Below, piece after piece: positions 23,521 through 33,613 of a stretch of DNA of 64,000 nt. Every line of letters starts with the position of its first letter. Within the stretch, counting starts at the first letter, position 1. Location: assembly GCA_046347945.1 (NCBI GenBank), contig JAXMFB010000014.1, positions 1 to 64,000 on the forward strand, read 5' to 3'. The position numbers and the translations under genes are program-made. Under the pieces are notes generated by a model. That model searched no databases. It was given only the letters and a program-made list of their open reading frames with translations, and was not told the DNA's origin. The DNA is from Zeimonas sp046347945 (GTDB lineage Bacteria; Pseudomonadota; Gammaproteobacteria; Burkholderiales; Burkholderiaceae_E).

Positions 23521-25928
23521 GCGTGCATAACCGAGGCGGGCACAGGCCCGCGCATCCGCCGGTCGGCGGGCTGCCGCTGCGACGGATCCGCGCGCTCGCG
23601 CTGCGCGTCGCTGCGGGCGGCGCGCTGGCGCTGGCCTGCGCGGTCGGCGTGGCGCCCGCCCAGGCCCAGCCGGCGTCCGCGCCGGCCGCGGCCAACGGCG
23701 CGGCGAACGACACCGTCACGCTGAACTTCAAGGATGCCGACGTCGATTCGGTGGTCGGCGCGTTCGGGCACCTGCTCAACCGCACCTTCGTCATCGATCC
23801 GCGCGTGCGCGGCAAGATGACCCTCGAGACGCCGCGCCCGGTGACGCGCGCGCAGGCGTGGCAGCTGCTGCAGGCGGCGCTGCGTTCGCAGGGCTTCGCG
23901 GTCGTCGAGACCGGGACGCTCACGAAGATCGTTCCGGAGGCCGACGCGAAGCTGCAGGCGACGCCGGTGACCGCGGGCCGGGCCCCGTCGGCGGCCGGCG
24001 ACCAGGTGGTGACGCAGATCTTCCGGCTCAACTACGAGTCGGCCACCAACCTGGTGCCCGTGCTGCGGCCCCTGATCTCGCCCAACAACACGATCGTCGC
24101 GTATCCGAACAACAACTCGCTGGTCGTCACCGATTACGCGGCCAACCTGCAGCGGATCGCGCGGATCGTCGCGACGCTCGACAGTCCGTCGACCGGCGAA
24201 GTCGAGGTCGTGCCGGTCGAATACGCGGTGGCCAGCGACATCGCCGTCGCGGTGTCGCGCCTGCTCGAGGATGCCTCGCGCGGCGGCCCCGGCGCGCAGG
24301 TCGACCCGGGCCAGCGGGTCGCCGTGCTCGCCGATCCGCGGCTGAACTCCATCCTGATCCGCGCTGCCAGCCCGGCCAGGCTGAACCTGGCCAAGAGCCT
24401 GATCGCGCGGCTCGACCAGCCGAGCGCCAGGCCCGGCAACATCAACGTGGTCTACCTGCGCAACGCCGAGGCGGTGAAGCTCGCGCAGACGCTGCGCGGC
24501 GTGCTGGGCGGCGAGGGCGGGGGCGGCGGCTCGTCCGGCCCGCTGACGACCTCGCAGACGCCGCCGTCGCAGATGCCGCAGGGCTCGGCGCTGCAGACCG
24601 GCCAGATGGGCACGCAGGGGCAGACCGCGGCCACGTCGCCGCTTCAGCCCTCGAGCAGCGCGCCGGTCACCGTGAACGCGGGCGGCGCGATCATCGCGGC
24701 CGATCCGGCGACGAACTCGCTGATCATCACCGCGCCCGAGCCGGTCTACCGCAACCTGCGCGCCGTGATCGACAAGCTCGACGCGCGACGCGCGCAGGTG
24801 TTCATCGAGTCGCTGATCGTCGAGATCAGCGCCGAGAAGGCCGCCGAGCTCGGCGTGCAGTGGCAGTTCCTGGGATCGCCGCAGGGCTCGACGCGGGTCA
24901 TCGGCGGCACCAACCTGCCGGCGCGCGGCACCGGCTCGAACATCCTCGACGTCGCCGCCAACGTCGGCTCGGTCGGCACCGGCCTGAACCTCGGGGTGGT
25001 GCGCGGCACGATCAACGTCCCCGGCGTGGGCGAGATCCTCAACCTGGGCTTTCTCGCGCGGGCGCTGCAGAGCGGCGCCAACGCGAACATCCTGGCGACG
25101 CCCAACCTGCTGACCCTCGACAACGAGGAGGCACGCATCGTCATCGGCCAGAACGTGCCGTTCGTGACCGGGCAGTACTCGACGAACGCGACCACTGGCG
25201 CCTCGCTCAACGCGTTCCAGACCATCGAGCGCAAGGACGTCGGCACGACGCTGCGCGTCAAGCCGCAGGTGTCCGAATCGGGCACCGTCAAGCTGCAGAT
25301 CTTCCAGGAAGTGTCCAGCGTCCAGAGCACGACGCTGTCGGCGGGCATCATCACGAACCGGCGCGCGATCGAGTCCAACGTGCTGGTCGACGACGGGCAG
25401 ATCATCGTGCTCGGCGGCCTGATCGAGGAGAGGATCGAGGGCAACGAGGACAAGGTGCCCGGGCTCGGCGACGTGCCGGTCGTCGGGCAGCTGTTCCGCT
25501 ACGACTCGCGCAAGCGCGTCAAGACCAACCTGCTGGTGTTCCTGCGGCCGGTGATCGTCCGCGACGGCGCCGACGCGCACGGCATCACTGCGGATCGCTA
25601 CGACTACATCCGGGGCGTGCGCGGCGACTCGGCGCTGCCGTCGCACTGGGCGCTTCCCGACATGAAACCGGACCCGATGCCGCCGATGCCGTCGCCGCCG
25701 GCGCGCTCGCCCAAGGCGCCCGCAGGTCCGGCCCCGGAAGGCTCGGCAGCGCCGCAGGGTCCGGCCGCTCCGCAGGGCTCGGTCGCTCCGGCTGCCGCCG
25801 ACATGGCGACGCAGGCGCCCGCTCCGGTGTCGGCATCGCGGCCCAGCACCGTCATCCAGACCGCGCCGAACGAGGTCGTCGTGCCGCTGCGTCCCGGCAC
25901 GTCGCTGGTCCCCGCGCGCAGCGACTGA
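23517..25928 (+). CDS. gspD: Type II secretion outer-membrane secretin GspD
   Basis: 803 aa. A signal peptide ending near AQAQ is followed by the N0 domain (VTLNFKDADVDSVVGAFGHL), N1-N3 repeats (IFRLNYESATNLVPVLRPLI; YPNNNSLVVTDYAANLQRI; VVYLRNAEAVKLAQTLRGVL), a Gly/Ser/Gln-rich loop within N3, and the secretin core (LATPNLLTLDNEEARIVIGQ, VPFVTGQ, GLIEE, VPGLGDVPVVGQLFR). The C-terminal 100 residues are Pro/Ala-rich. It forms the outer-membrane channel. The final VVPLRPGTSLVPARSD might serve as a pilotin or targeting tail, which is speculative. Confidence 0.95.
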   Translation: MSVHNRGGHRPAHPPVGGLPLRRIRALALRVAAGGALALACAVGVAPAQAQPASAPAAANGAANDTVTLNFKDADVDSVVGAFGHLLNRTFVIDPRVRGKMTLETPRPVTRAQAWQLLQAALRSQGFAVVETGTLTKIVPEADAKLQATPVTAGRAPSAAGDQVVTQIFRLNYESATNLVPVLRPLISPNNTIVAYPNNNSLVVTDYAANLQRIARIVATLDSPSTGEVEVVPVEYAVASDIAVAVSRLLEDASRGGPGAQVDPGQRVAVLADPRLNSILIRAASPARLNLAKSLIARLDQPSARPGNINVVYLRNAEAVKLAQTLRGVLGGEGGGGGSSGPLTTSQTPPSQMPQGSALQTGQMGTQGQTAATSPLQPSSSAPVTVNAGGAIIAADPATNSLIITAPEPVYRNLRAVIDKLDARRAQVFIESLIVEISAEKAAELGVQWQFLGSPQGSTRVIGGTNLPARGTGSNILDVAANVGSVGTGLNLGVVRGTINVPGVGEILNLGFLARALQSGANANILATPNLLTLDNEEARIVIGQNVPFVTGQYSTNATTGASLNAFQTIERKDVGTTLRVKPQVSESGTVKLQIFQEVSSVQSTTLSAGIITNRRAIESNVLVDDGQIIVLGGLIEERIEGNEDKVPGLGDVPVVGQLFRYDSRKRVKTNLLVFLRPVIVRDGADAHGITADRYDYIRGVRGDSALPSHWALPDMKPDPMPPMPSPPARSPKAPAGPAPEGSAAPQGPAAPQGSVAPAAADMATQAPAPVSASRPSTVIQTAPNEVVVPLRPGTSLVPARSD

Positions 25929-25939
25929 GCGCCGAGCCC

Positions 25940-27379
25940 ATGGCCACCGTCTCGCCGGCCCGCTACGTCCCCTACGGATTCGCCCGCACGCACCAGGTGC
26001 TCGTCACCGGCGTGTCGGGCGACGCGGTCGAGGTGTGGATCGGCGACCGCACGCCGCGCCAGGCGCTGGCCGAGCTCTCGCGCACGCTGCCGCTGCGGCT
26101 GGTCACGGTGCACAAGCCCGAGGCCGAGCTCGCCGCGGCGATCTCGCGTGCCTATTCGCAGCAGGAGGGGTCGGCCGCGTCGGTGGTCGACGAGGTGGAG
26201 AGCGACCTCGACCTGTCGCGCCTGCTGCAGGACATCCCGAAGATCGAGGACCTGCTCGAGGCCGAGGACGACGCGCCGATCATCCGGATGATCAACGCGC
26301 TGCTCACGCAGGCGAGCCGCGACGGCGCGTCCGACATCCACATCGAGCCGTTCGAGACGACCTCGCTGGTGCGCTTCCGCATCGACGGCACGCTGCGCGA
26401 CGTGGTCCGTCCGCGCCGCGAGTTGCACGCGGCGCTCATCTCGCGGATCAAGATCATGGCGCAACTCGACATCGCCGAGAAGCGCCTGCCGCAGGACGGC
26501 CGCATCACGTTGCGCATCGGCGGGCGGCCGATGGACGTGCGCGTCTCGACGCTGCCTACCGGGCACGGCGAGCGCGCGGTGCTGCGGCTGCTCGACAAGG
26601 AAGCCGGCCGGCTCGACCTCGCCAAGCTGGGCATGAGCCCCGGCACGCTGACGGCGTTCGATCGGCTCGTCCACCAGCCGCACGGCATCGTGCTCGTGAC
26701 CGGGCCGACCGGCTCGGGCAAGACGACCACGCTGTACGCCGCACTCGGGCGGCTCGATTCGTCGACGACCAACATCCTCACGGTCGAGGATCCGATCGAG
26801 TACGACCTCGAGGGCATCGGCCAGACGCAGGTCAACGCACGCATCGACATGACCTTCGCGAAGGCGCTGCGCTCGATCCTGCGGCAGGATCCCGACGTCG
26901 TGATGATCGGCGAGATCCGCGACCTCGAAACCGCGCAGATCGCGGTGCAGGCGTCGCTCACCGGCCACCTGGTGCTGGCCACGCTGCACACGAACGACGC
27001 GGTCTCGGCGGTCACGCGGCTGATCGACATGGGGATCGAGCCGTTCCTGCTGTCGTCGTCGCTGCTCGGCGTGGTCGCGCAGCGGCTGGTGCGCAAGCTG
27101 TGCACGCAGTGCCGGCAACCCGATCCGGTCACCCGCGGCTGGCGCGCGGTGGGCTGCCTGTCGTGCAACCGGACGGGCTTCCAGGGCCGCACCGGCATCT
27201 ACGAGCTGTTCACCGTCGACGACGGGATCCGCGAGCTCGTTCACCGCAACGCGGCCGAGACCGAGATCCGCGCGGCGGCGCTGCGCGGCGGCATGCTGTC
27301 GATGCGCGACGACGGTCGCCGCTGGGTCGAGGCCGGTGTCACGTCGGCCGACGAGGTCGTGCGCGTGACGCGCGACTGA
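25940..27379 (+). CDS. gspE: Type II secretion ATPase GspE
   Basis: 479 aa. Motifs in order: DAPIIRMINALLTQASRDGA (N2 domain), SDIHIEPFE, Walker A GPTGSGKTTTLY, Asp box TVEDPIEYDLEGIGQTQVN, Walker B RQDPDVVMIGEIRD, His box LVLATLHTNDA, and the zinc-binding tetracysteine CTQC / CLSC. It drives pseudopilus assembly from the cytoplasm through GspL. It begins 11 nt after the gspD stop; the frame is open further upstream but lies inside gspD. Confidence 0.96.
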   Translation: MATVSPARYVPYGFARTHQVLVTGVSGDAVEVWIGDRTPRQALAELSRTLPLRLVTVHKPEAELAAAISRAYSQQEGSAASVVDEVESDLDLSRLLQDIPKIEDLLEAEDDAPIIRMINALLTQASRDGASDIHIEPFETTSLVRFRIDGTLRDVVRPRRELHAALISRIKIMAQLDIAEKRLPQDGRITLRIGGRPMDVRVSTLPTGHGERAVLRLLDKEAGRLDLAKLGMSPGTLTAFDRLVHQPHGIVLVTGPTGSGKTTTLYAALGRLDSSTTNILTVEDPIEYDLEGIGQTQVNARIDMTFAKALRSILRQDPDVVMIGEIRDLETAQIAVQASLTGHLVLATLHTNDAVSAVTRLIDMGIEPFLLSSSLLGVVAQRLVRKLCTQCRQPDPVTRGWRAVGCLSCNRTGFQGRTGIYELFTVDDGIRELVHRNAAETEIRAAALRGGMLSMRDDGRRWVEAGVTSADEVVRVTRD

Positions 27380-27403
27380 CCGCGCGACCGCCGCCATCGC
27401 ATC

Positions 27404-28615
27404 GTGCCGGCCTACCGCTACGAAGCCGCCGAGCCTTCGGGCCAGCTCGCGCGCGGGATCATCGACGCCGATTCGCCGCGGCACGCGCGCAACCTGCTGC
27501 GCGAGCGCGGGCTCACGCCGCTCGAGCTGAACCCGGTCCAGCCGACTGGCGCAAGCGCCGGCCTGCGCGTGCTCACCGGCAAGCTCGGGGCGGCGGAACT
27601 CGCGCTCGCCACGCGCCAGCTGGCGAGCCTGCTGTCGGCGCGCCTGCCGATCGAGCAGGCGCTCAACGCCGTGGTCGAGCAGGCCGACCGGCACGTGGTG
27701 CGCGACCGCTTCGCGGCGGTGCGCAGCGAAGTGATCGGCGGGCAGACGCTCGCGCAGGCGCTGGCGAAGTATCCGCGCGACTTCCCCGACGTTTACCGGG
27801 CGCTGGTGGCGGCGGGCGAGCAGTCGGGCGACCTGGCGCTGGTGATGAACCGGCTGGCCGACTACGTCGAATCGCGCACCGCGCTGTCGCAGCGGATCAT
27901 GCTCGCGTTCACGTATCCGGCGATCGTCACCGCGGTGGCGACGCTGGTGATCGTCGCGCTGCTCACCTACGTCGTGCCGCAGGTGGTCGGCGTGTTCACG
28001 CAGACCCGCCAGCAGCTGCCCTTCCTCACCGTCGCGCTGATCGCCACGTCGGACTTCGTGCGCGAGTGGGGGCTCTGGCTCCTTGCGCTGCTGGTTGCGG
28101 CCTTCGTCGCTTTCCGCCTCGCGTTGCGCGCGCCGACGTTCCGCCTGTCCTGGGACCGCCGGATGCTGGCGATGCCGATCGCCGGCCGGCTGATCCGCGG
28201 CCTGAACACCGCGCGCTTCGCCTCGACGCTGGGCATCCTCACGAACAGCGGCGTGCCGCTGATCCGCGCGCTCGAGGCCGGCGCGCGCACGCTGTCGAAC
28301 GAGTCGATGAAGACGAACGTGCAGGACGCGATCTCGCGGGTGAGGGAGGGGTCCCCGCTGTCGCGCGCGCTGAAGGCGGGCGGGCAGTTCCCGCCGATGA
28401 TGATCCACATGATTGCCAGCGGCGAGGCCACGGGCGAGCTGCCGCAGATGCTCGAGCGCACCGCGACCACGCTGTCGCAGGAGACCGAGCGGCGCGCGCT
28501 CACGCTCACCAGCCTGCTCGAGCCGCTGCTGATCCTGCTGATGGGCGCGGTCGTGCTCGTCATCGTCCTCGCGGTGATGCTGCCGATCATCGAGATCAAC
28601 CAGCTGGTGCGCTGA
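27404..28615 (+). CDS. gspF: Type II secretion inner-membrane platform protein GspF
   Basis: 403 aa from a GTG (VPAYRYEAAEPSGQLARGII). Two tandem T2SSF domains are seen: ELALATRQLASLLSARLPIE with LVAAGEQSGDLALVMNRLADY, and FASTLGILTNSGVPLIRALE with MIASGEATGELPQMLERTA. Membrane helices lie near residues 170 and 220 and at the C-terminus. It is the polytopic core of the assembly platform. Last gene of the gsp operon. Confidence 0.95.
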   Translation: MPAYRYEAAEPSGQLARGIIDADSPRHARNLLRERGLTPLELNPVQPTGASAGLRVLTGKLGAAELALATRQLASLLSARLPIEQALNAVVEQADRHVVRDRFAAVRSEVIGGQTLAQALAKYPRDFPDVYRALVAAGEQSGDLALVMNRLADYVESRTALSQRIMLAFTYPAIVTAVATLVIVALLTYVVPQVVGVFTQTRQQLPFLTVALIATSDFVREWGLWLLALLVAAFVAFRLALRAPTFRLSWDRRMLAMPIAGRLIRGLNTARFASTLGILTNSGVPLIRALEAGARTLSNESMKTNVQDAISRVREGSPLSRALKAGGQFPPMMIHMIASGEATGELPQMLERTATTLSQETERRALTLTSLLEPLLILLMGAVVLVIVLAVMLPIIEINQLVR

Positions 28616-28640
28616 GCGCGCCGGGCACGAGGAGAACGCG

Positions 28641-29846
28641 ATGCCCGGCGCGGCCGGCCCGAAGAGCGCCGACCGATATCCGCTGCTGCTCGCCGGCCTG
28701 ACCGCGGCCGTCGCGACGGTCGGCGCGACCATCTTCGCGATCTCGCCGCTGCTGTCGGACATCGCTGCGGCCTTCGGCATCGCGCCGGCGCGCGCGGGGC
28801 GCCTGATCGGCGTCTACAGCCTGTCGATGGCGATCGTGGCGCCGACGGTCGGGCTGCTCGCGCGGCGCCTGCCGCGGGCGCGCGTGATCGTCGCAGGCTT
28901 GCTGCTGTTCGCGCTGGTCTGGCTGCTGGCCGGGTGGACACGTCGTTTCGACGCGCTGCTCGCGCTCACGCTGCTCGCCGGCGCGGCGACCGGCGCGGTG
29001 ATTCCCGCCACCTACGCGTACGCGGGCGACCTGTCGAGCTTCGCGCATCGCGGGCAGGTGATGGGCCGCATCGTCAGCGGCTGGTCGATCGCGATCCTGC
29101 TGGTGGTGCCGCTGATGGCGATTGCGTCGCAGACGATCGGCTGGCAGGCCGCGTTCGGCGCACTGGCTGCGGCGGCGCTGCTCACTGCGGTGCTGCTGGC
29201 GTTCGCGCCGAGGCCAGGCCCGGGCGCGACCCACTCGGCGGCCACCGAGCTTCCGGTCGGACCGAGCCTGCGCCGCGTCGTGTCGCACCGCGCGACGCTG
29301 GTCGTGCTGGTCGTCAACGGCATCGACATGGGCGCCTTCTACGCGGTCTACGCGTTCCTCGGCAGCGAGATGCGGCGCGCCAACGACTGGGGCGCGGCGC
29401 CTGCCGGCCTGGCGATCGCCGCGTACGGCGTGGGGCTGCTGATCGTCACGCTGAACGGGCGCCTGATCGATCGCGCCGGCAAGACGCGCAGCGCCGTCGC
29501 CTCGCTGGCCGTACTGGGCCCCGTGCTGTCGGGGCTGCCCTGGCTGGTCGGCACGCCGGCATTGCTGGTGCCGGGCGTGATCGCCTGGGGATGCGTGCAG
29601 GGCGTGTTCTTCACGGCGATCACGTCGCTGGCCACCGAGCAGATTCCCGAGCTGCGCGGCGTGGTGACCGCGATGTTGAGCGGCGCGACCTACCTCGGTG
29701 TCACGCTGTTCTCGCCGCCGGCCGTGCTCCTGTTCGAGCGCTTCGGGTTTCCCGCGGTGGGTCTGTTCGCGGGTCTCGCGAGCCTCGCGGCGGCCGCGCT
29801 GCTGGCGTGGCCGGGGGCACGGGTGGCGGCGGTCGAGGGCCGCTAG
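28641..29846 (+). CDS. MFS transporter
   Basis: 401 aa with about 12 hydrophobic segments and the major-facilitator loop between helices 2 and 3 (GLLARRLPRARVIVAG). It resembles DHA-type (AraJ/CynX-like) exporters. No substrate can be assigned. It follows gspF by 25 nt on the same strand but has no secretion role, and is convergent with the AttH-like gene. A GAGGAG ribosome binding site lies upstream of the ATG. Confidence 0.8.
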   Translation: MPGAAGPKSADRYPLLLAGLTAAVATVGATIFAISPLLSDIAAAFGIAPARAGRLIGVYSLSMAIVAPTVGLLARRLPRARVIVAGLLLFALVWLLAGWTRRFDALLALTLLAGAATGAVIPATYAYAGDLSSFAHRGQVMGRIVSGWSIAILLVVPLMAIASQTIGWQAAFGALAAAALLTAVLLAFAPRPGPGATHSAATELPVGPSLRRVVSHRATLVVLVVNGIDMGAFYAVYAFLGSEMRRANDWGAAPAGLAIAAYGVGLLIVTLNGRLIDRAGKTRSAVASLAVLGPVLSGLPWLVGTPALLVPGVIAWGCVQGVFFTAITSLATEQIPELRGVVTAMLSGATYLGVTLFSPPAVLLFERFGFPAVGLFAGLASLAAAALLAWPGARVAAVEGR

Positions 29847-29876
29847 CTCGAGCCTCGCGGCGAGCGTGAATCGGCG

Positions 29877-31010
29877 CTACAGGCGCAGCGCGCCTGCGTA
29901 GCCGGTCAGCTCCAGGTAGCCTCGTCCGACCTCGCGGCCGGCCTCGAACACGCGCACCGCACCCTCCCAGTAGATCGTGCCGGTGCTGGCGCGCGCGTCG
30001 AGTTCCTGGTCGTCGAAGAGCGGCTCGAGCTCGAGCGTGCGCGCCCCGACCTCGAGCCGCATCGCCACCGGATAGCGGGCGCCCGTGCGCGGCGAGGTCC
30101 AGCTGCGCGACGGCACGAAGCGCACGGCCGGATCGGGCGCGGAGGGCGCCGCGCCGCCCGGCGCGAACCAGCGCGCATACGACCACGCGACGCCGCCGTC
30201 GCGGCGCCGGATCCTGAACGCGGCGAGCGCCGAGCCGTCGTCGAGGTTCAGGCCGACCCAGTCCCATCCGTCGGCGACGGCATCGAGGATCTCGCTGGAC
30301 CACTCGTGGTCGAGCCAGGCGACGCCCTCGACGCCGACGCGCGCGCCGTCGACGCGGAACTCGCCGGTCGTGCGCAGTTGCGGCCGACTGTAGTACCGGC
30401 TCGCCTGCCGCTCGGCCGGGCCCTTGCGCGAGAAGCCCCCGTCGCCTTGCAGCGCCGGCGGGCCCTGGGGCGCGGCCTCGAGCGCCAGCGAGAACTGCCG
30501 GTCTTCGATGCGGGCACGATAGCGATCGGCGGCGTCACGCCCGAGCGACCACCGTCCGACGTGCACGTCGGTGTCGTGCACCGACGCGCCGGCCAGCCCG
30601 AACCCCTCGCGCGCGGCGCGCTGCGCGTGCAGCAGCCGGCCGCGTTCGGGCAAGGCCAGCGCGGCGTGCGCGAGCAGCAGCTGGGTCGGCGCGAAGCGGC
30701 TGGGGTTCGCGGCGTCGTGGCGCGTGCGCGAACGGAAGAAGGTGACCTGCACGCCGAGCGGTTCGCCGCGATGCGGGCCGTCGAGGCGGCGCAGCCAGCC
30801 GGTCAGGTACCACCACTCGGTGCGCCAGGCGGGATGCGCGCCGTGGTCGCGCGGAAAGACGAGCGCCGCGCCACGCTCGACGGGCGGATAGTAGGCGGCG
30901 TCGGCGGCTGCGGCCTTCGCACGCGTCGCGCTCCCCGCGCCCGCGGCGCCCGCGCACAGCGCCAGCGCCGCGAGCAGGTGCCTGCGCGCAGCGTTCGCGA
31001 GCGCGCTCAC
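29877..31010 (-). CDS. AttH/CrtC-like lipocalin-fold protein
   Basis: 377 aa. An N-terminal signal sequence (LLAALALCAGAAGAG) precedes the family block HPAWRTEWWYLTGWL, then LGVQVTFFRSRTR, LLLAHAAL, RYYSRPQL, VAWLDHEWSSEILD, WDWVGLNLDDGSALAAFRIR and a C-terminal GRGYLELTGY. This is the AttH / carotenoid 1,2-hydratase-like double-lipocalin family. Without carotenoid genes nearby, a pigment function is unlikely. Proteins of this type often accompany an FtsX-like ABC exporter, as here, and may accept a lipid or other hydrophobic cargo in the periplasm. The GTG start overlaps the permease stop (GTGA). Confidence 0.8.
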   Translation of the reverse strand: MSALANAARRHLLAALALCAGAAGAGSATRAKAAAADAAYYPPVERGAALVFPRDHGAHPAWRTEWWYLTGWLRRLDGPHRGEPLGVQVTFFRSRTRHDAANPSRFAPTQLLLAHAALALPERGRLLHAQRAAREGFGLAGASVHDTDVHVGRWSLGRDAADRYRARIEDRQFSLALEAAPQGPPALQGDGGFSRKGPAERQASRYYSRPQLRTTGEFRVDGARVGVEGVAWLDHEWSSEILDAVADGWDWVGLNLDDGSALAAFRIRRRDGGVAWSYARWFAPGGAAPSAPDPAVRFVPSRSWTSPRTGARYPVAMRLEVGARTLELEPLFDDQELDARASTGTIYWEGAVRVFEAGREVGRGYLELTGYAGALRL

Positions 31011-33613
31011 CAGTCCTCCCGCAGCGCGCGCACCGGCGCGTCGGACATCGCCGAGCGCGCCGCGAGCACCGCCGCGCCGACGCCGAGTGCGAGCAGCGCC
31101 GCCGCCGCGAGCGCCAGCAGGCCCGCCGGCCAGGACACCTCCATGGTCCAGTGGAACGACTGTGGATTGACGCGGCGGATCAGGACCATCGCGATCGTCG
31201 CGCCGAGCAGCGTTCCCCAGGCGGTCGCGATGCCGATCTGCAGCGTCGCCTCGACGGCGAACAGCGACGCCACCTCGCGCCTGCGAAGGCCGAGGTGGCG
31301 CAGCACGCCGAACTCGCGCGCGCGCGCCAGTCCCTCCGCGGCCCACGCCGACGCGACGCCAAACAGCGCGACCACGATCGCGATCGCCTCGAGCGCGTAG
31401 GTGACCGCGAAGCTCCGATCGAAGATGCGCAGCGACAGCGCGCGCAGCTCGCCGGTGGCGCGAAGCTCGAGCCCGGCGACGTCCGACAGCGAGTCGCGCA
31501 GCCGCGCGATCGCCGCAGCGGGCGGCTGCGTCGCCTCGAACCACAGCGCGGCGTCGCTGGCCGATGCGTCGCCGGTCAGCGCGCGATAGTCGGCGGCGTC
31601 GAGCACCACTGCACCGTGCTGGCGCGCGTAGTCGCGCCACACCCCGGCGACGAAGAAGCGCTGCGTCGCGGCCGACGGCAGCGGAAGCTCGATGCGGCGC
31701 CCCGGAGCCCAGCCGTACAGGTCGGCCGCGGCCTCGCTCACGTAGACCGCGACGTCGCCGGGTGGCGTCGCGCGCAGCTCGCCGGTGATCGCCAGCCGCC
31801 GCTCGGGGTGTTGCGGGTCCAGCGGGCGCGCGATCAGCACCAGCGGCGGACGCGACGTGTCCAGCGTCAGCTCGAGATTCCTGGAGAACTCCGCGCGAGC
31901 GACGCCCGGCGCGCGGGCGAGTCGCTCCCGGAGGGTGGGATCGATCGCCGCGCTGGCCGCGCCGCTGGCGATGCGCACGTAGGCATCGGCCGGAAGCACG
32001 ACGGCCAGCCAGCGGTCGACCGAATCGCGGAAGCTCGACACCATGATCGCCATCGCGCCGGCCAGCGCGACGCTGGCGACGATCCCGGACATCGCGGCCG
32101 ACGCGCTCGCGGGCGCGCCGTGCAGCCGGTACGCCGCCAGCCACGCGATCGGCCCGACGGCGCGCGTCGAGGCGACCCGCGCGACGACGCGCGAACACGC
32201 TGCCACCACGCGCGGCACCAGCGCGATGCCGCCGGTGAGCCAGGCGGCGATCGCCGCATACGAAGGCCAGGGCAGGCCGTCGACCGGTGGCAGCGCCAGC
32301 GCCACCGCGCCCAGCGCGAAGCACGCGAGCGGCCACGCCAGCCCGGCCAGGCCGCTTCGCACCTGAAGCGTCTCCTCGACGCTGCCTGCGCGCAGCGCGC
32401 GCGCGCCCGGCATGCGGCTCACGGCGAGCGCAGGCACCAGCGCGCCCAGCAGCGCGGTCAACACGCCGGCGGCGAAGAAGGCGGCCAGCGACGGTGCGTC
32501 GATCGCCAGGGCTGGCCGGCTGCCCGCGAAGTAGCCGCCGCCGAGGTCGCCGCCGACCCACGCCAGCAGCACGATGGCCAGGCCGATGCCGGCGAGCGCG
32601 CCGAGTGCCGCGCCGGCGGCGCCCAGGAGCAGCCCCTGGCCGAGCACCTGCGCGACGACGAGCCGCGAGCGCGCGCCGAGCACGCCCAGCAACGCCAGTT
32701 CGCGCTGCTGGCGGGCGACACCGAGCGCCAGCGTCGCGTAGACGATGAAGCCGCCGGTGAACAGCGCGACCAGCGCGAGCATGCTCAGGTTCACGCGATA
32801 CGCGCGCGAGAGGTTCGACATGCGCTGGCGGCTCGCGTCGGGCGCGGTCCAGGCGGCATCCGGCGGCAGGCGGGCCTCCCAGCGAGCGCGGATGCGCGAG
32901 AGGTCGCTGCCGTCGGGAAAGCGCAGGTCGAGTCGCGAAAGACGGCCGAGCCAGCCCAGGCGCCACTGCATCGCGCCGAGGTCCATGACGGCGAGCCGTT
33001 GCCCGGCCGCGACTCCGGGCAGGTTGCCTGCGATGCGCAGCGCGACCACGCGGGTGCCGACGCGCAACCTCAGTGTGTCGCCTTCGGCGAGGCCGAGCGT
33101 CGACAGCGCGGCGTTCGACAGGAATACCGTGTCGTCGGCAAAGAGCGGCGATGCAGCGCCGGCGTCCTCGGTCGCGCTCGCGGCTGGCAGCAGCGCCGGA
33201 GTCACGTCGGCAGCGCGGAACACGTCGAGTCCGATCACCCGCAGCGTCGCGGCGGGCCGGTCGGCGAGCGCGAACGTCGCGTCGATCACCGGGCTCACCG
33301 ACGCGCCGCCCGCGTCGGCGGCCAGCCGCGCATACAGCGCTTCGTCGAAGCTGCCTGCGCGCGCGGCGACCTGCGCCTGCGCCTCGCCGTTGACCGTCGA
33401 CATCGCCGTGGCGAACTCCTCGAGTGCCGACCGGTTGACCAGGTGAATCGCGAGCGCGAGCGCGACGCCGACGGCGATCGCGAGCACTGCCGTCAGTGCC
33501 CGTCCGGGTTGCGCGCGGGCCTGCGCGCGCCACAGCCAGCCGAGCAGCGCGAGCCGGCCGTCGCCGGCGCGCCCACGCGGCGAGGGAGCTTCGGTCGACG
33601 ATGCCCCGGTCAC
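31007..33613 (-). CDS. FtsX/MacB-like ABC transporter permease (duplicated FtsX domains)
   Basis: 868 aa. One N-terminal helix (LTAVLAIAVGVALALAIH) is followed by a large periplasmic domain, three helices (SMLALVALFTGGFIVYATLA etc.), and a second repeat of the same plan after about residue 430 ending with LFGVASAWAAEGLARAREFG and the last helices. This is the LolC/E-like layout with two FtsX domains in one chain. It probably works with the ATPase encoded upstream and hands a lipid or lipoprotein-like substrate to the AttH-like protein. The GTG start overlaps the ATPase stop by 4 nt. Confidence 0.85.
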   Translation of the reverse strand: MTGASSTEAPSPRGRAGDGRLALLGWLWRAQARAQPGRALTAVLAIAVGVALALAIHLVNRSALEEFATAMSTVNGEAQAQVAARAGSFDEALYARLAADAGGASVSPVIDATFALADRPAATLRVIGLDVFRAADVTPALLPAASATEDAGAASPLFADDTVFLSNAALSTLGLAEGDTLRLRVGTRVVALRIAGNLPGVAAGQRLAVMDLGAMQWRLGWLGRLSRLDLRFPDGSDLSRIRARWEARLPPDAAWTAPDASRQRMSNLSRAYRVNLSMLALVALFTGGFIVYATLALGVARQQRELALLGVLGARSRLVVAQVLGQGLLLGAAGAALGALAGIGLAIVLLAWVGGDLGGGYFAGSRPALAIDAPSLAAFFAAGVLTALLGALVPALAVSRMPGARALRAGSVEETLQVRSGLAGLAWPLACFALGAVALALPPVDGLPWPSYAAIAAWLTGGIALVPRVVAACSRVVARVASTRAVGPIAWLAAYRLHGAPASASAAMSGIVASVALAGAMAIMVSSFRDSVDRWLAVVLPADAYVRIASGAASAAIDPTLRERLARAPGVARAEFSRNLELTLDTSRPPLVLIARPLDPQHPERRLAITGELRATPPGDVAVYVSEAAADLYGWAPGRRIELPLPSAATQRFFVAGVWRDYARQHGAVVLDAADYRALTGDASASDAALWFEATQPPAAAIARLRDSLSDVAGLELRATGELRALSLRIFDRSFAVTYALEAIAIVVALFGVASAWAAEGLARAREFGVLRHLGLRRREVASLFAVEATLQIGIATAWGTLLGATIAMVLIRRVNPQSFHWTMEVSWPAGLLALAAAALLALGVGAAVLAARSAMSDAPVRALREDW

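Noticed and set aside
29877..31010. Carotenoid 1,2-hydratase as the literal function of the lipocalin-like protein
   Set aside because: No carotenoid genes occur nearby, and the ABC-exporter context fits the AttH-type family better.
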